NCBI GenBank assembly: GCA_024698145.1
Contig: JAILRO010000047.1
Location: forward strand, 27,162 to 91,161
Length of the DNA stretch: 64,000 bases
Source: Lachnospiraceae bacterium
GTDB taxonomy: Bacteria; Bacillota; Clostridia; Lachnospirales; Lachnospiraceae
Direction of reading: 5' to 3'
Part shown: in pieces, positions 51,655-61,058 of the stretch
Position numbering within the stretch: position 1 is the first letter of the stretch
How the letters are laid out: each line of letters begins with the position of its first letter
Made by a program: the position numbers and the translations under genes
The notes under the pieces: generated by a model
Database searches by the model: none
What the model saw: the letters and a program-made list of their open reading frames with translations, nothing else
Told to the model about the DNA's origin: nothing

Positions 51655-52407
51655 TTATTTGTTGTAGTTAACAATCTGACCGAAGTCTGCCTTAAGAGAA
51701 GCTCCTCCTACAAGACCACCATCGATGTCAGGTTTTGCAAGAAGCTCTGCAGCATTACCTGCATTCATAGATCCACCGTACTGGATACGTACTGCATCAG
51801 CTGTTGCAGCATCATATATTTCAGCGATACAATCACGGATTCCCTTACATACTTCCTGTGCCTGATCAGATGTTGCAGTCTTACCTGTACCGATTGCCCA
51901 GATTGGCTCGTAAGCGATAACAAGCTTCTTAACATCATCAGCTGCCACACCATCAAGGTCTGACTTAATCTGAAGACGAATCCAATCCATAGTAACACCC
52001 ATCTCTCTCTGCTCTAAAGACTCGCCACAGCAAAGAATTGGTGTAAGACCGGCTTCGATTGCCTTCTTAACCTTCTTATTAAGAAGAACATCATCCTCCT
52101 TAAAGTAATCACGACGCTCAGAATGACCGATGATAACATACTTAACACCTGCATCAACAAGCATTGCAGCAGATACCTCTCCGGTATAAGCTCCGCTCTC
52201 TTCGAAGTACATGTTCTCTGCACCAATCTCAACATTAGTTCCCTTAACTGCCTCAACAACAGGAACGATATCTACAGCAGGTACGCAATATACTACATCT
52301 ACTTCATCATTAGCAACTAAAGGTTTCAACTCTTCAACAAGCTTAACAGCCTCTGAAGGAGTCTTGTTCATTTTCCAGTTTCCTGCAATAATTTTCTTTC
52401 TTGCCAT
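51655..52407 (-). CDS. tpiA: Triosephosphate isomerase
   Basis: [45 protein letters not shown]; start 52407 after GGAG. Confidence 0.98.
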   Translation of the reverse strand: MARKKIIAGNWKMNKTPSEAVKLVEELKPLVANDEVDVVYCVPAVDIVPVVEAVKGTNVEIGAENMYFEESGAYTGEVSAAMLVDAGVKYVIIGHSERRDYFKEDDVLLNKKVKKAIEAGLTPILCCGESLEQREMGVTMDWIRLQIKSDLDGVAADDVKKLVIAYEPIWAIGTGKTATSDQAQEVCKGIRDCIAEIYDAATADAVRIQYGGSMNAGNAAELLAKPDIDGGLVGGASLKADFGQIVNYNK

Positions 52408-52438
52408 CTCTAATCTCCATTCATTTTTTAATGTATCC

Positions 52439-52618
52439 ATAATTACGAAGTTCTTTTCACATGCATGTTTTATAGTTCCAACGCAGACACGTTCTCACTC
52501 GATTATTCACGTAGCGGTACTAAGTTCATGCTTCGCATTCACTAAGTACCGACGTTCATAAACGGTCTGCTTATGGACTCTACAAAACATGCATATACAA
52601 AATGAACTTCGCAATTAT
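52439..52618. repeat. ~180-nt imperfect full-length inverted repeat (MITE-like or structured RNA element) between pgk and tpiA
   Basis: Ends ATAATTACGAAGTTC...GAACTTCGCAATTAT; arms share ATGCATGTTTT(A/G)TAG and CAGAC/GTCTG; centre GGTACTAAGTTCATGC-TTC-GCATTCACTAAGTACC. Confidence 0.85.
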
Positions 52619-52654
52619 TACTTTCACAAATAAATTATAGGTTAATCAATATAA

Positions 52655-53866
52655 TTATCGATTATTAGCCGCAGCAACACCCGGAAGTTCCTTACCCTCT
52701 AAGAACTCAAGTGAAGCTCCACCACCTGTTGAAATGTGGCTCATCTTGTCACCGAATCCAAGCTGGTTACAAGCTGCTGCTGAATCACCACCACCGATGA
52801 TTGTTGTAGCATCTGTATCAGCCAATGCCTGAGCTACAGCGATTGTACCTGCAGCAAGTGTAGGGTTCTCAAATACTCCCATAGGTCCGTTCCAAACAAC
52901 AGTCTTAGCTGTCTTAGCTGCATCTGCGAAGAGCTCTCTTGTCTTCTCACCGATATCAAGACCTTCCATATCAGCAGGAATTGAATCTGAAGGTACTGTT
53001 GAAACTTCGATAGGTCCATCGATTGGATCAGGGAATCCCTTAGCAATAACTGTATCGATAGGAAGAAGAAGCTTCTTACCAAGTTTATCAGCCTTATCAA
53101 GCATCTCCTTACAGTAGTCAAGCTTTGTATCATCTACAAGTGAAAGTCCAACTTCTTTACCCTGAGCCTTTAAGAATGTGTAAGCCATACCACCACCGAT
53201 GATAAGAGTGTCACACTTCTCAAGAAGGTTAGAGATAACGTTTAACTTGTCAGCAACCTTAGCACCACCAAGGATTGCAACGAAAGGACGAACAGGATTC
53301 TCTACGGCATTACCGAGGAAGTCGATCTCCTTCTGCATAAGGTATCCAACTACAGCTGTGTCAACAAGTGAAGCAACACCTACGTTTGAGCAGTGAGCTC
53401 TGTGAGCTGTACCGAATGCATCGTTAACGAACACATCACAAAGAGAAGCAAGATCCTTTGAGAAAGCCTCTCCGTTCTTTGTCTCTTCTGCACGGAAACG
53501 TGTATTCTCAAGTAAGATTACATCTCCGTCATTCATAGCCTCTACAGCAGCCTTTGCGTTAGGACCAACAACCTCAGGATCAGCAGCAAACTTAACATCC
53601 TGACCAAGGAGCTCTGAAAGTCTCTTAGCTACAGGAGCAAGTGTCTTAGTCTGCTTGTCCTCTTCTGTCTTAACCTTTCCAAGGTGTGAGCAAAGGATAA
53701 CCTTACCACCATCAGCGATAAGCTTCTTGATTGTAGGAAGTGCAGCTACAAGACGATTCTCATCTGTAATCTGACCATCCTTTAAAGGTACGTTGAAATC
53801 ACAACGGCAAAGTACTCTCTTGCCTTTTACGTTGATATCATCTACTGATTTCTTGTTTAATGACAT
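52655..53866 (-). CDS. pgk: Phosphoglycerate kinase
   Basis: [53 protein letters not shown]. Confidence 0.98.
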   Translation of the reverse strand: MSLNKKSVDDINVKGKRVLCRCDFNVPLKDGQITDENRLVAALPTIKKLIADGGKVILCSHLGKVKTEEDKQTKTLAPVAKRLSELLGQDVKFAADPEVVGPNAKAAVEAMNDGDVILLENTRFRAEETKNGEAFSKDLASLCDVFVNDAFGTAHRAHCSNVGVASLVDTAVVGYLMQKEIDFLGNAVENPVRPFVAILGGAKVADKLNVISNLLEKCDTLIIGGGMAYTFLKAQGKEVGLSLVDDTKLDYCKEMLDKADKLGKKLLLPIDTVIAKGFPDPIDGPIEVSTVPSDSIPADMEGLDIGEKTRELFADAAKTAKTVVWNGPMGVFENPTLAAGTIAVAQALADTDATTIIGGGDSAAACNQLGFGDKMSHISTGGGASLEFLEGKELPGVAAANNR

Positions 53867-53900
53867 TATAAAATCCTCCTATTAAATAAATGTTTTAAAT

Positions 53901-53936
53901 GAAACAAAAGAAGGTCCGGTCCAATAAGACCGGACC
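53901..53936 (-). terminator. Intrinsic terminator between gapA and pgk
   Basis: GGTCCGGTC CAATAA GACCGGACC perfect 9-bp stem; minus-strand tail TTCTTTTGTTTC. Confidence 0.85.
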
Positions 53937-53969
53937 CCCGTTAGGTCAAGTTATTAACTAAAGTTAAAA

Positions 53970-55007
53970 TCAACCAAGCTCAGCGAAGTACTTAATTGTA
54001 CGAACCATCTGAGATGTGTATGAGTTCTCGTTATCATACCAAGAAACTACCTGTACCTCATAGAGATCATCAGCGATCTGGCTAACCATTGTCTGAGTTG
54101 CATCGAACAATGAACCAAATCTCATACCGATAACGTCTGAAGATACGATAGGATCCTCATTGTATCCGAATGACTCGCTTGCAGCAGCCTTCATTGCAGC
54201 ATTGATTCCGTCAGCTGTAACACCAGCCTTCTTAACAACTGCTGTAAGGATTGTTGTAGAACCTGTAGGAACAGGAACACGCTGTGCAGAACCGATTAAC
54301 TTACCATTCAACTCAGGGATAACAAGACCGATAGCCTTAGCAGCACCTGTTGAGTTAGGAACGATGTTAGCAGCACCTGCACGTGCACGACGAAGGTCAC
54401 CCTTTCTGTGAGGACCATCAAGGATCATCTGGTCACCTGTGTAAGCATGGATTGTGCTCATGATACCACTCTGGATAGGAGCGTACTTGTTAAGAGCATC
54501 TGCCATAGGTGCAAGACAGTTTGTTGTACATGAAGCTGCAGAGATAATCTTATCATCTGTTGTCAATGTCTTCTCGTTAACTGAGAATACGATAGTCTTA
54601 AGATCGTTACCAGCTGGAGCTGAGATAACTACCTTCTTAGCACCTGCATCGATATGAGCCTGTGACTTATCCTTTGAGCAGTAGAAACCTGTACACTCAA
54701 GTACAACGTCTACATCAAGCTCGCCCCAAGGACAGTTCTTAGCGTCTGCCTCTGCGTAGATCTTAAGTGTCTTACCGTCAACTGTAATTGTATTAGCATC
54801 GTCATCTGCTGAAACTGTGTGAGCACCCTCACCGATCTTTCCGCAATATCCGCCCTGAGCTGTATCATACTTGAGCAAATGTGCAAGCATAGAAGGCTTT
54901 GTTAAATCGTTGATTGCAACTACCTCATAACCTGCTGCGTCAAACATCTGACGAAATGCAAGACGTCCGATACGTCCGAATCCATTAATCGCTACTTTTA
55001 CTGCCAT
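53970..55007 (-). CDS. gapA: Glyceraldehyde-3-phosphate dehydrogenase (type I)
   Basis: [35 protein letters not shown]; start 55007 (RBS AGGAGG) instead of 55082. Confidence 0.98.
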   Translation of the reverse strand: MAVKVAINGFGRIGRLAFRQMFDAAGYEVVAINDLTKPSMLAHLLKYDTAQGGYCGKIGEGAHTVSADDDANTITVDGKTLKIYAEADAKNCPWGELDVDVVLECTGFYCSKDKSQAHIDAGAKKVVISAPAGNDLKTIVFSVNEKTLTTDDKIISAASCTTNCLAPMADALNKYAPIQSGIMSTIHAYTGDQMILDGPHRKGDLRRARAGAANIVPNSTGAAKAIGLVIPELNGKLIGSAQRVPVPTGSTTILTAVVKKAGVTADGINAAMKAAASESFGYNEDPIVSSDVIGMRFGSLFDATQTMVSQIADDLYEVQVVSWYDNENSYTSQMVRTIKYFAELG

Positions 55008-55190
55008 AGTAAAAATCCTCCTAATAATGTAAATTTCTTTTGTGGTGCCCTCTGTTTTGACACCCATGCCCCTATCATACATTTTTTGATATTAAAATTC
55101 AAGAGGAAATTAACAATTTATGGACGTTATTTTCCTCGTATGGTAAAATAGCCATATAATAACGTATTTATAAGGAAGGAAGGGCATTAT

Positions 55191-56015
55191 ATGATTACGG
55201 CAGACTTACACGTCCACTCATCATTTTCATCAGATTCTAATGAATCTCCCGTATCTATAATAGAAGAATGTATCAAAAAGGGCTTTTCTTATGTATATTT
55301 CACCGATCATCACGATATGGATTTCCCCGTAAGTCCTGAAAATCCGGATATGGACTTTCAGCTTGATTTTGATTCGTACATAAAAACTCTTACCAAACTC
55401 AAAGAAGAATACAGGGATAAAATCGAAGTATTATTCGGTGTCGAGCAGGGAATCTGTCCTGACGTTGCGCCCAGGATATCAGAATTATCCAACAGTTATC
55501 CTTTTGATTTTATAATAGGTTCATCACATCTTACATGCCTGTCGGTAACAAAAGGTGACCCTTACTACCCAACTTATTATGAAGGCATGACATTTGTTGA
55601 AGCTTACAGAAAGTATTTCGAATCAGAGGTGACAAATGTACGCACAACTGACGGCTTTGATGTGTATGGTCATCTTGATTACGCAGTACGCTACTGTCCC
55701 GACCAATCTTTTGTATATAACTTTGATGATTACAGAGATATCTTTGAAGTGTTATTAAAGGAACTGATTTCGCGTGGTAAAGGTATCGAGATTAATACCG
55801 CCGGCATCACGAAAATCGGATATCCTCACCCTCACATCGAAGCACTTAAATTATACAAGGAATTAGGTGGCGAGATAATCACCATAGGAAGCGACGCTCA
55901 CGTCAAAGAAAACATCGGCTATGGCTTTGATAAGGCCGAAGATATATTGAAATCATTAGGCTATAACTACTACACGATATTTAAGAACAGAAAACCGGAG
56001 TTTTTACCACTCTAG
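55191..56015 (+). CDS. PHP-domain histidinol-phosphatase (HisJ/HisK family)
   Basis: DLHVHSSFSSDSNES; YFTDHHDMDFPV; GHLDYAVRY; ITIGSDAHVKENIGYGF. Confidence 0.88.
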   Translation: MITADLHVHSSFSSDSNESPVSIIEECIKKGFSYVYFTDHHDMDFPVSPENPDMDFQLDFDSYIKTLTKLKEEYRDKIEVLFGVEQGICPDVAPRISELSNSYPFDFIIGSSHLTCLSVTKGDPYYPTYYEGMTFVEAYRKYFESEVTNVRTTDGFDVYGHLDYAVRYCPDQSFVYNFDDYRDIFEVLLKELISRGKGIEINTAGITKIGYPHPHIEALKLYKELGGEIITIGSDAHVKENIGYGFDKAEDILKSLGYNYYTIFKNRKPEFLPL

Positions 56016-56038
56016 ACTAACAATATGGAGGAGTTACA

Positions 56039-56767
56039 ATGAAAGAACAGTTATACACCATACCCGTCAATGAGGTTTTTGAAAGCGATTGCGAATGTCC
56101 TTTGTGCAAAATGAAGGAGCAGCTTGAAAGAAATGCCATCGAATACACACTAGGTCCCAGTTATATGGAAGACGACAATCGTGCAATGACCGACGAGGCA
56201 GGCTTTTGCGAGAAACATATCCAAGCACTTTACGGCGAGAAAAACCGCCTGGGACTTGCACTTATATTAAGTACTCACATGCAAAAGATCAACAAAGACC
56301 TTAAAGCCATGACGGATAAGTCTGCGCCTACAGCAACTTCTCTTTTCAAGAAAAAAGAGACCACGCCAATCGGTTCTTATGTGGACAAATTAAAAAACCA
56401 TTGTTTCATATGCGAGCGCATTAATGACACATTTGACAGATATGTAGATACTATATTCCATTTATACAAAAAAGACCCTGCCTTTGCAGGCAAGGTCCGT
56501 AATTCAAAAGGTTTCTGCACTTATCACTTTGCTCTTTTATATGATAAAGCACCTGACTTTCTATCAAAAGAAGCACTTGATAATTTCATTGCAGACATCA
56601 AAAACGTATATTTCTCAAACATGGAACGTATGCAGGAAGATATCGAATGGTTCATTAACAAGTTCGATTATCGTTACCAGAACGAGCCTTGGAAAAACTC
56701 CAAAGACGCTCTTCCTCGTGCCATATTGAAAACTCACAGCACAATCACTCCGGACTCAAAGGAATGA
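56039..56767 (+). CDS. DUF6062-like Cys-containing protein (242 aa)
   Basis: MKEQLYTIPVNEVFESDCECPLCKMKEQLERNAIEYTLGPSYMEDDNRAMTDEAGFCEKH; repeated CxxC and CxxH-like motifs. Confidence 0.65.
   Translation: MKEQLYTIPVNEVFESDCECPLCKMKEQLERNAIEYTLGPSYMEDDNRAMTDEAGFCEKHIQALYGEKNRLGLALILSTHMQKINKDLKAMTDKSAPTATSLFKKKETTPIGSYVDKLKNHCFICERINDTFDRYVDTIFHLYKKDPAFAGKVRNSKGFCTYHFALLYDKAPDFLSKEALDNFIADIKNVYFSNMERMQEDIEWFINKFDYRYQNEPWKNSKDALPRAILKTHSTITPDSKE
56468..56497 (-). terminator. Intrinsic-terminator-like hairpin (minus strand) embedded in the DUF6062-like coding sequence
   Basis: Minus strand GACCTTGCC TGCAAA GGCAGGGTC TTTTTTG: 9-bp stem, T6 tail, downstream of the glnS stop. Confidence 0.75.
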
Positions 56768-58462
56768 TTACTTGTTTGGCTTATATGAACTCTTAAGCGA
56801 CACTATTCTGTTAAACACAAGGTTGTCCTCTGTGGAATCCTTCATGTCTGTACAGAAGAAGCCGTTTCTCAAGAACTGGAAGCGTTCACCCTTCTTGGTA
56901 CCTGCAAATGCAGCCTCTAACTTACAATTCTTAAGTTCCTTAAGAGAATCAGGATTGAGATTGGAGTAGTCTTCATTCAAGACCTCCTCTCCTTCCTTGA
57001 TGAGGTTCTCATATAATCTTACAGTTGCATCTACACAAGTTGCAGCATCTACCCAATGGATAGTTCCCTTAACCTTGCGTCCCTCAAAACCTGAACCCGA
57101 CTTGGTCGCAGGATCATAAGTACAATGAACCTCAACAACTTTGCCGTCAGCATCCTTAACAAAATCAGTACAAGTTACAAAATATGCATTCTTAAGTCTT
57201 ACTTCATTGCCCGGGAACAATCTGAAATACTTTTTAGGTGGTTCCTCCATGAAGTCATCTCTTTCTATATATAACTCTTTGCTAAATGATACCTGTCTGC
57301 TTCCAAGCTCCTCATTCTCCTGATTGTTCTCAACCTCAAGAAGTTCAGACTCTCCTTCCGGATAGTTATCAATTACAAGCTTGATAGGATCAAGTACTGC
57401 CATCATACGAGGAGCTTTCATCTTAAGATCCTCTCTTATACAATACTCAAGCATAGCCATATCTGAAACAGAATTAGCTTTAGATATACCGGAAAGTTCG
57501 ATAAACATACGGATTGCTTCAGGTGTTACACCCTTTCTTCTAAGTGCACTTATTGAGACAAGTCTTGGATCATCCCATCCGTCAACAACGCCATCCTCAA
57601 CAAGCTTCTTGATATATCTTTTTCCTGTAATAACATTTTGAAGATAAAGCTTTGCAAACTCAATCTGCTTTGGCGGGAACTCAAACTCAAGTTCCTTAAC
57701 AACCCAGTCATACAAAGGTCTGTGATCCTCAAACTCAAGTGTACATATAGAATGTGTCACACCTTCAACCGCATCCTCGATAGGATGTGCAAAATCATAC
57801 ATCGGATAAATGCACCATTTATCTCCTGTTCTGTGATGACTCATTCTTGCAATTCTGTATATAACAGGGTCACGCATATTCATGTTAGGTGACGCCATAT
57901 CAATCTTGGCACGAAGCACTTTGGTGCCGTCAGCGAACTCGCCGTTTTTCATTCTCTCAAAAAGATCAAGGTTCTCCTCGACACTTCTGTTTCTGTAAGG
58001 ACTCTCCTTACCCGGCTCCTTAAGTGTTCCTCTATACTCTCTTATCTCATCGGCTGTAAGATCACATACATATGCCTTACCCTTCTTGATAAGCTTGATT
58101 GCACCTTCATACATTGCATCAAAATAATCAGATGCATAATATATCTTATCGCCAAAATCAGCGCCCAACCACTTAACATCCTCAAGAATAGAGTCAACGA
58201 ACTCTGATTTCTCCTTGGTTGGATTGGTATCATCAAATCTTAAATTAAATGTTCCCTTGTATTCTTCTGCTAATCCCGAATTAAGAATTATTGACTTAGC
58301 ATGTCCGATATGAAGATATCCATTAGGTTCAGGTGGGAATCTTGTCACGATTTCTTTGTATTTCCCCTCTGACAAATCCTTATCAATAATCTGCTCGATA
58401 AAGTTTCTCGATACTACTTCTTCGTTATTATCTGTAGTGTTTTTTTCTATTTCACTCATCAT
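56768..58462 (-). CDS. glnS: Glutaminyl-tRNA synthetase
   Basis: [76 protein letters not shown]. Confidence 0.97.
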   Translation of the reverse strand: MMSEIEKNTTDNNEEVVSRNFIEQIIDKDLSEGKYKEIVTRFPPEPNGYLHIGHAKSIILNSGLAEEYKGTFNLRFDDTNPTKEKSEFVDSILEDVKWLGADFGDKIYYASDYFDAMYEGAIKLIKKGKAYVCDLTADEIREYRGTLKEPGKESPYRNRSVEENLDLFERMKNGEFADGTKVLRAKIDMASPNMNMRDPVIYRIARMSHHRTGDKWCIYPMYDFAHPIEDAVEGVTHSICTLEFEDHRPLYDWVVKELEFEFPPKQIEFAKLYLQNVITGKRYIKKLVEDGVVDGWDDPRLVSISALRRKGVTPEAIRMFIELSGISKANSVSDMAMLEYCIREDLKMKAPRMMAVLDPIKLVIDNYPEGESELLEVENNQENEELGSRQVSFSKELYIERDDFMEEPPKKYFRLFPGNEVRLKNAYFVTCTDFVKDADGKVVEVHCTYDPATKSGSGFEGRKVKGTIHWVDAATCVDATVRLYENLIKEGEEVLNEDYSNLNPDSLKELKNCKLEAAFAGTKKGERFQFLRNGFFCTDMKDSTEDNLVFNRIVSLKSSYKPNK

Positions 58463-58501
58463 TCATTCTCCTTTTTTCTATAAAATTCTAAAAAAAAAGA
58501 A

Positions 58502-58574
58502 AGCTAGCGACGGGAATCGAACCCGTGACCTCCTCACTACCAATGAGGTGCGCTACCGACTGTGCCACGCCAGC
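58502..58574 (-). tRNA. tRNA-Thr (GGT anticodon)
   Basis: GCTGGCGTGGCACAGTCGGTAGCGCACCTCATTGGTAGTGAGGAGGTCACGGGTTCGATTCCCGTCGCTAGCT; anticodon loop TTGGTAG; no encoded CCA. Confidence 0.95.
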
Positions 58575-58593
58575 TTGTCTTTGCGACTTGTCT

Positions 58594-58622
58594 ATAATAT
58601 CAAAATAAGCCTTGTTTGTAAA
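58594..58622 (-). promoter_or_regulatory. Sigma-A-type promoter of tRNA-Thr (and probably glnS)
   Basis: TTTACA - 17 nt - TATTAT, 20 nt upstream of the mature tRNA 5' end. Confidence 0.7.
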
Positions 58623-58641
58623 GAATATTTTTCAATTATAT

Positions 58642-59256
58642 TTATTTTTCTGTGACGGGATAAAATGTCTTTAATTTATCCCTAATTCTCGATATTGCAT
58701 TATCGATTGACTTGGTCGGTTTATCAAGTTTTTTTGCAATATCATTGTACGAAAGACCATCAAGATATAACGGCAAAACCGTCTGCTCCATTTTGCTTAA
58801 TTTCGACGATAAAAGTTCATTTACTCTAAGGATATTCTCACGGCTAAGAATTATGTGTTCCGGGTCAGTACTTCTGTCCGCCTCGAGATTCTCAATAAGC
58901 TCTATATCACTTTCCCCGGTAGAAGCATAGAGTGAAATGTAGCTGTTAAGTGGGCTGTGCTTTTCTCTGTTTGAAGCTTTGATTGCGGTATATATCTGTC
59001 TCTTGATACAAAGCTGCGCAAATGTGAAAAAAGACGCATTGTTATCAGGCTTGTAACTTTGTATAGCCTTAAACAAACCTATCATTCCTTCTTGTGTAAG
59101 GTCTTCTGTATCAGCACCTATTAAGAAAAGCGTTCTCGTTGATTTCATAACGAGTGGCGAGTATTTCTTAATAAGATATTCCGTTGCTTCTTCATCACCG
59201 TTTCTTATTTCATCTATTAACTGTTCATCCGTTAAGATATCATAGTTTGAAGTCAT
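58642..59256 (-). CDS. sigH: RNA polymerase sporulation sigma factor SigH
   Basis: DLTQEGMIGLFKAIQSYKPDNNASFFTFAQLCIKRQI; LSYNDIAKKLDKPTKSIDNAISRIRDKL; position near rlmB-mrnC; start 59256 after AAAGGAA. Confidence 0.9.
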   Translation of the reverse strand: MTSNYDILTDEQLIDEIRNGDEEATEYLIKKYSPLVMKSTRTLFLIGADTEDLTQEGMIGLFKAIQSYKPDNNASFFTFAQLCIKRQIYTAIKASNREKHSPLNSYISLYASTGESDIELIENLEADRSTDPEHIILSRENILRVNELLSSKLSKMEQTVLPLYLDGLSYNDIAKKLDKPTKSIDNAISRIRDKLKTFYPVTEK

Positions 59257-59269
59257 AATTAGTTTTCCT

Positions 59270-59842
59270 TTACTCAACAGGTGTTGCGTCTATAGGTATC
59301 TCCTCTGTTGGTGCTTGCGTTGTTTCTTCTGTTACCGGAGCCTCCGTTGGGGCTTCTGTTGGTGCCTCTGTAGCCGGAGCTTGTGTATCCGGTGCTTGAG
59401 TATCCGGTGCTTGAGTTGTCTCTTCTTTCTGCTCTTCTGTAGCTTTTTTATCCTTTTTCTTCTTTTTCGAAGAGTCTTCATTTACCTTCTTGGTAATATC
59501 CTCAATACTCTCCTCAAGCTGTTGTTGCTCTGTCGTCTGAGTTGTTTTATCAGCCTTTTTCTCTGTGCTCTCTTCTTTCTTAAAAAAGCTTTCTGCTGTT
59601 GTTGCCTCTGTTCTCTTTTCTTTCTTACTTGTACCACCGACACTGTTAGCTATTATTGTTATGAATCCCAAAAGCAAACATGCTATGGCAATAACAAATA
59701 AAATCATAAGAATGGTCTTAAGCATATCTCTTGGTGGAATACTGTTATCAACTGAAGCGCTGTTTTCCAAATCAATACCCTTCAGTTCTTTCTTTTCTTC
59801 CTTTTGATTACCCTTTTTGTTTTCCTTTTTCATATATATCAA
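59270..59842 (-). CDS. Single-TM protein with K-rich N-terminus and T/E/A/P-rich repetitive tail
   Basis: TM TILMILFVIAIACLLLGFITIIA; tail APDTQAPDTQAPATEAPTEAPTEAPVTEETTQAPTEE. Confidence 0.65.
   Translation of the reverse strand: MIYMKKENKKGNQKEEKKELKGIDLENSASVDNSIPPRDMLKTILMILFVIAIACLLLGFITIIANSVGGTSKKEKRTEATTAESFFKKEESTEKKADKTTQTTEQQQLEESIEDITKKVNEDSSKKKKKDKKATEEQKEETTQAPDTQAPDTQAPATEAPTEAPTEAPVTEETTQAPTEEIPIDATPVE
59325..59425. repeat. Short in-frame tandem repeats encoding APDTQ/APTE units
   Basis: Repeated tgtatccggtgcttgag / gagtatccggtgcttgag and gcttctgttggtgcctctgt units. Confidence 0.7.
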
Positions 59843-59859
59843 GTCCTTAAAATTGTATT

Positions 59860-60606
59860 CTATTTCACGTTAAGTCTCTGCCTTACAATCTCGTAGGCCA
59901 AAACTCCCGCTGCCACGGAAGCATTCAACGAATCGATATCGCCCTTCATCGGAATTGAAGCTATGTAATCACACTTCTCCTTCACGAGTCGGCTTACTCC
60001 GTTGCCTTCGTTACCGATAACAAGTCCGATTGGTCCGGTAAGATTGTGTCTATACATAACATCGCCATCCATATCCGCACAGACAAACCATATTCCTTCG
60101 TCCTTAAGTTCCTCGATTGTCTTCGCTATATTGGTAACCTTCGCAACAGGTGTATAGTTAATAGCTCCGGCAGATGCTTTGACAACTGTAGCCGTAAGAC
60201 CTGCCGCACGACGCTTTGGAATAATAACACCATGCGCTCCGCACAGGTTAGCGGTACGGATTATCGCTCCAAGATTATGCGGATCTTCTATCTCATCAAG
60301 CACAAAGATAAATGGTGGCTCATCCTTGTCTTTTGCAGCCTGCAATATATCTGACACTTCTGCGTAGTCATACGCTGCTGCCTGTGCAATGACACCCTGA
60401 TGCTTGCCGGTCTCCGACATTTGATCAAGTCTCTCCTTTGTTACATAATTAACAATCGTGTCCTGCTTTCTGGCAAGTGTCTTGATGGTATTAACCGCTC
60501 CGTCATGACAACCATCTAACACATAAAGCTTATCTATTGTTTTGCCGGAACGAAATGCTTCCGTTACGGCATTTCTGCCCTCTATTGTATATTCCTCGTA
60601 TCGCAC
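59860..60606 (-). CDS. rlmB: 23S rRNA (guanosine(2251)-2'-O)-methyltransferase RlmB (TrmH/SpoU family)
   Basis: IEGRNAVTEAFRSG; LDEIEDPHNLGAIIRTANLCGAHGVI; GNEGNGVSRLVKEKCD; SLNASVAAGVLAYE. Confidence 0.95.
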   Translation of the reverse strand: MRYEEYTIEGRNAVTEAFRSGKTIDKLYVLDGCHDGAVNTIKTLARKQDTIVNYVTKERLDQMSETGKHQGVIAQAAAYDYAEVSDILQAAKDKDEPPFIFVLDEIEDPHNLGAIIRTANLCGAHGVIIPKRRAAGLTATVVKASAGAINYTPVAKVTNIAKTIEELKDEGIWFVCADMDGDVMYRHNLTGPIGLVIGNEGNGVSRLVKEKCDYIASIPMKGDIDSLNASVAAGVLAYEIVRQRLNVK

Positions 60607-60620
60607 AACATCACCTCATG

Positions 60621-61058
60621 TTATTTCTTTTCTAAAACCTCAAGTCCCATCTGCACTACATCAACAAGTCTTTTGTAGTCCTCTTTCAAATACAGATATC
60701 CAAGCACTGCTTCAAAAGCCGTTGCATTTCTATACTCGCTTCGGGTAGCATTTTTTGCCTTGGAATTAAAGTTAGCATTACGTCCACGCTTGTATATTGC
60801 ATGTTCTTCTTCCGTAAGACTGTCTCTGATTCCTTTCATCATCTTGGCCTGTGCACCTGCACTTACGATTGACGTAACTTTCTTGTGATACTTCTCAACC
60901 TGTTTGTTGGATTTTGAAACAACCATACTTCTTATCATCAAATCAAAAATAGCATCACCTATATATGCAAGGGCAAGCGGAGAATAACTCCCCGGTTTCT
61001 TCTGCTCAATATTAAATGTATCCTTGAAATACTTTAAAAAGTCTACACTCTCTTCCAT
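60621..61058 (-). CDS. mrnC: Mini-ribonuclease III
   Basis: YSPLALAYIGDAIFDLMIRS; RGRNANFNSKAKNATRSEYRNATAFEAVLGYLYL; overlaps cysS by 16 nt. Confidence 0.95.
   Translation of the reverse strand: MEESVDFLKYFKDTFNIEQKKPGSYSPLALAYIGDAIFDLMIRSMVVSKSNKQVEKYHKKVTSIVSAGAQAKMMKGIRDSLTEEEHAIYKRGRNANFNSKAKNATRSEYRNATAFEAVLGYLYLKEDYKRLVDVVQMGLEVLEKK

Noticed and set aside
56468-56497. Plus-strand terminator truncating the DUF6062-like gene
   Set aside because: The T-tract is only on the minus strand (A-run precedes the hairpin on plus), so it cannot act as a plus-strand intrinsic terminator.
58463-58640. T-box riboswitch upstream of glnS
   Set aside because: The leader is a tRNA-Thr gene with its own promoter; no T-box sequence or antiterminator seen.
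59325-59425. Short tandem repeats as a possible CRISPR
   Set aside because: Units are short, contiguous and in frame with a coding region; no spacers.
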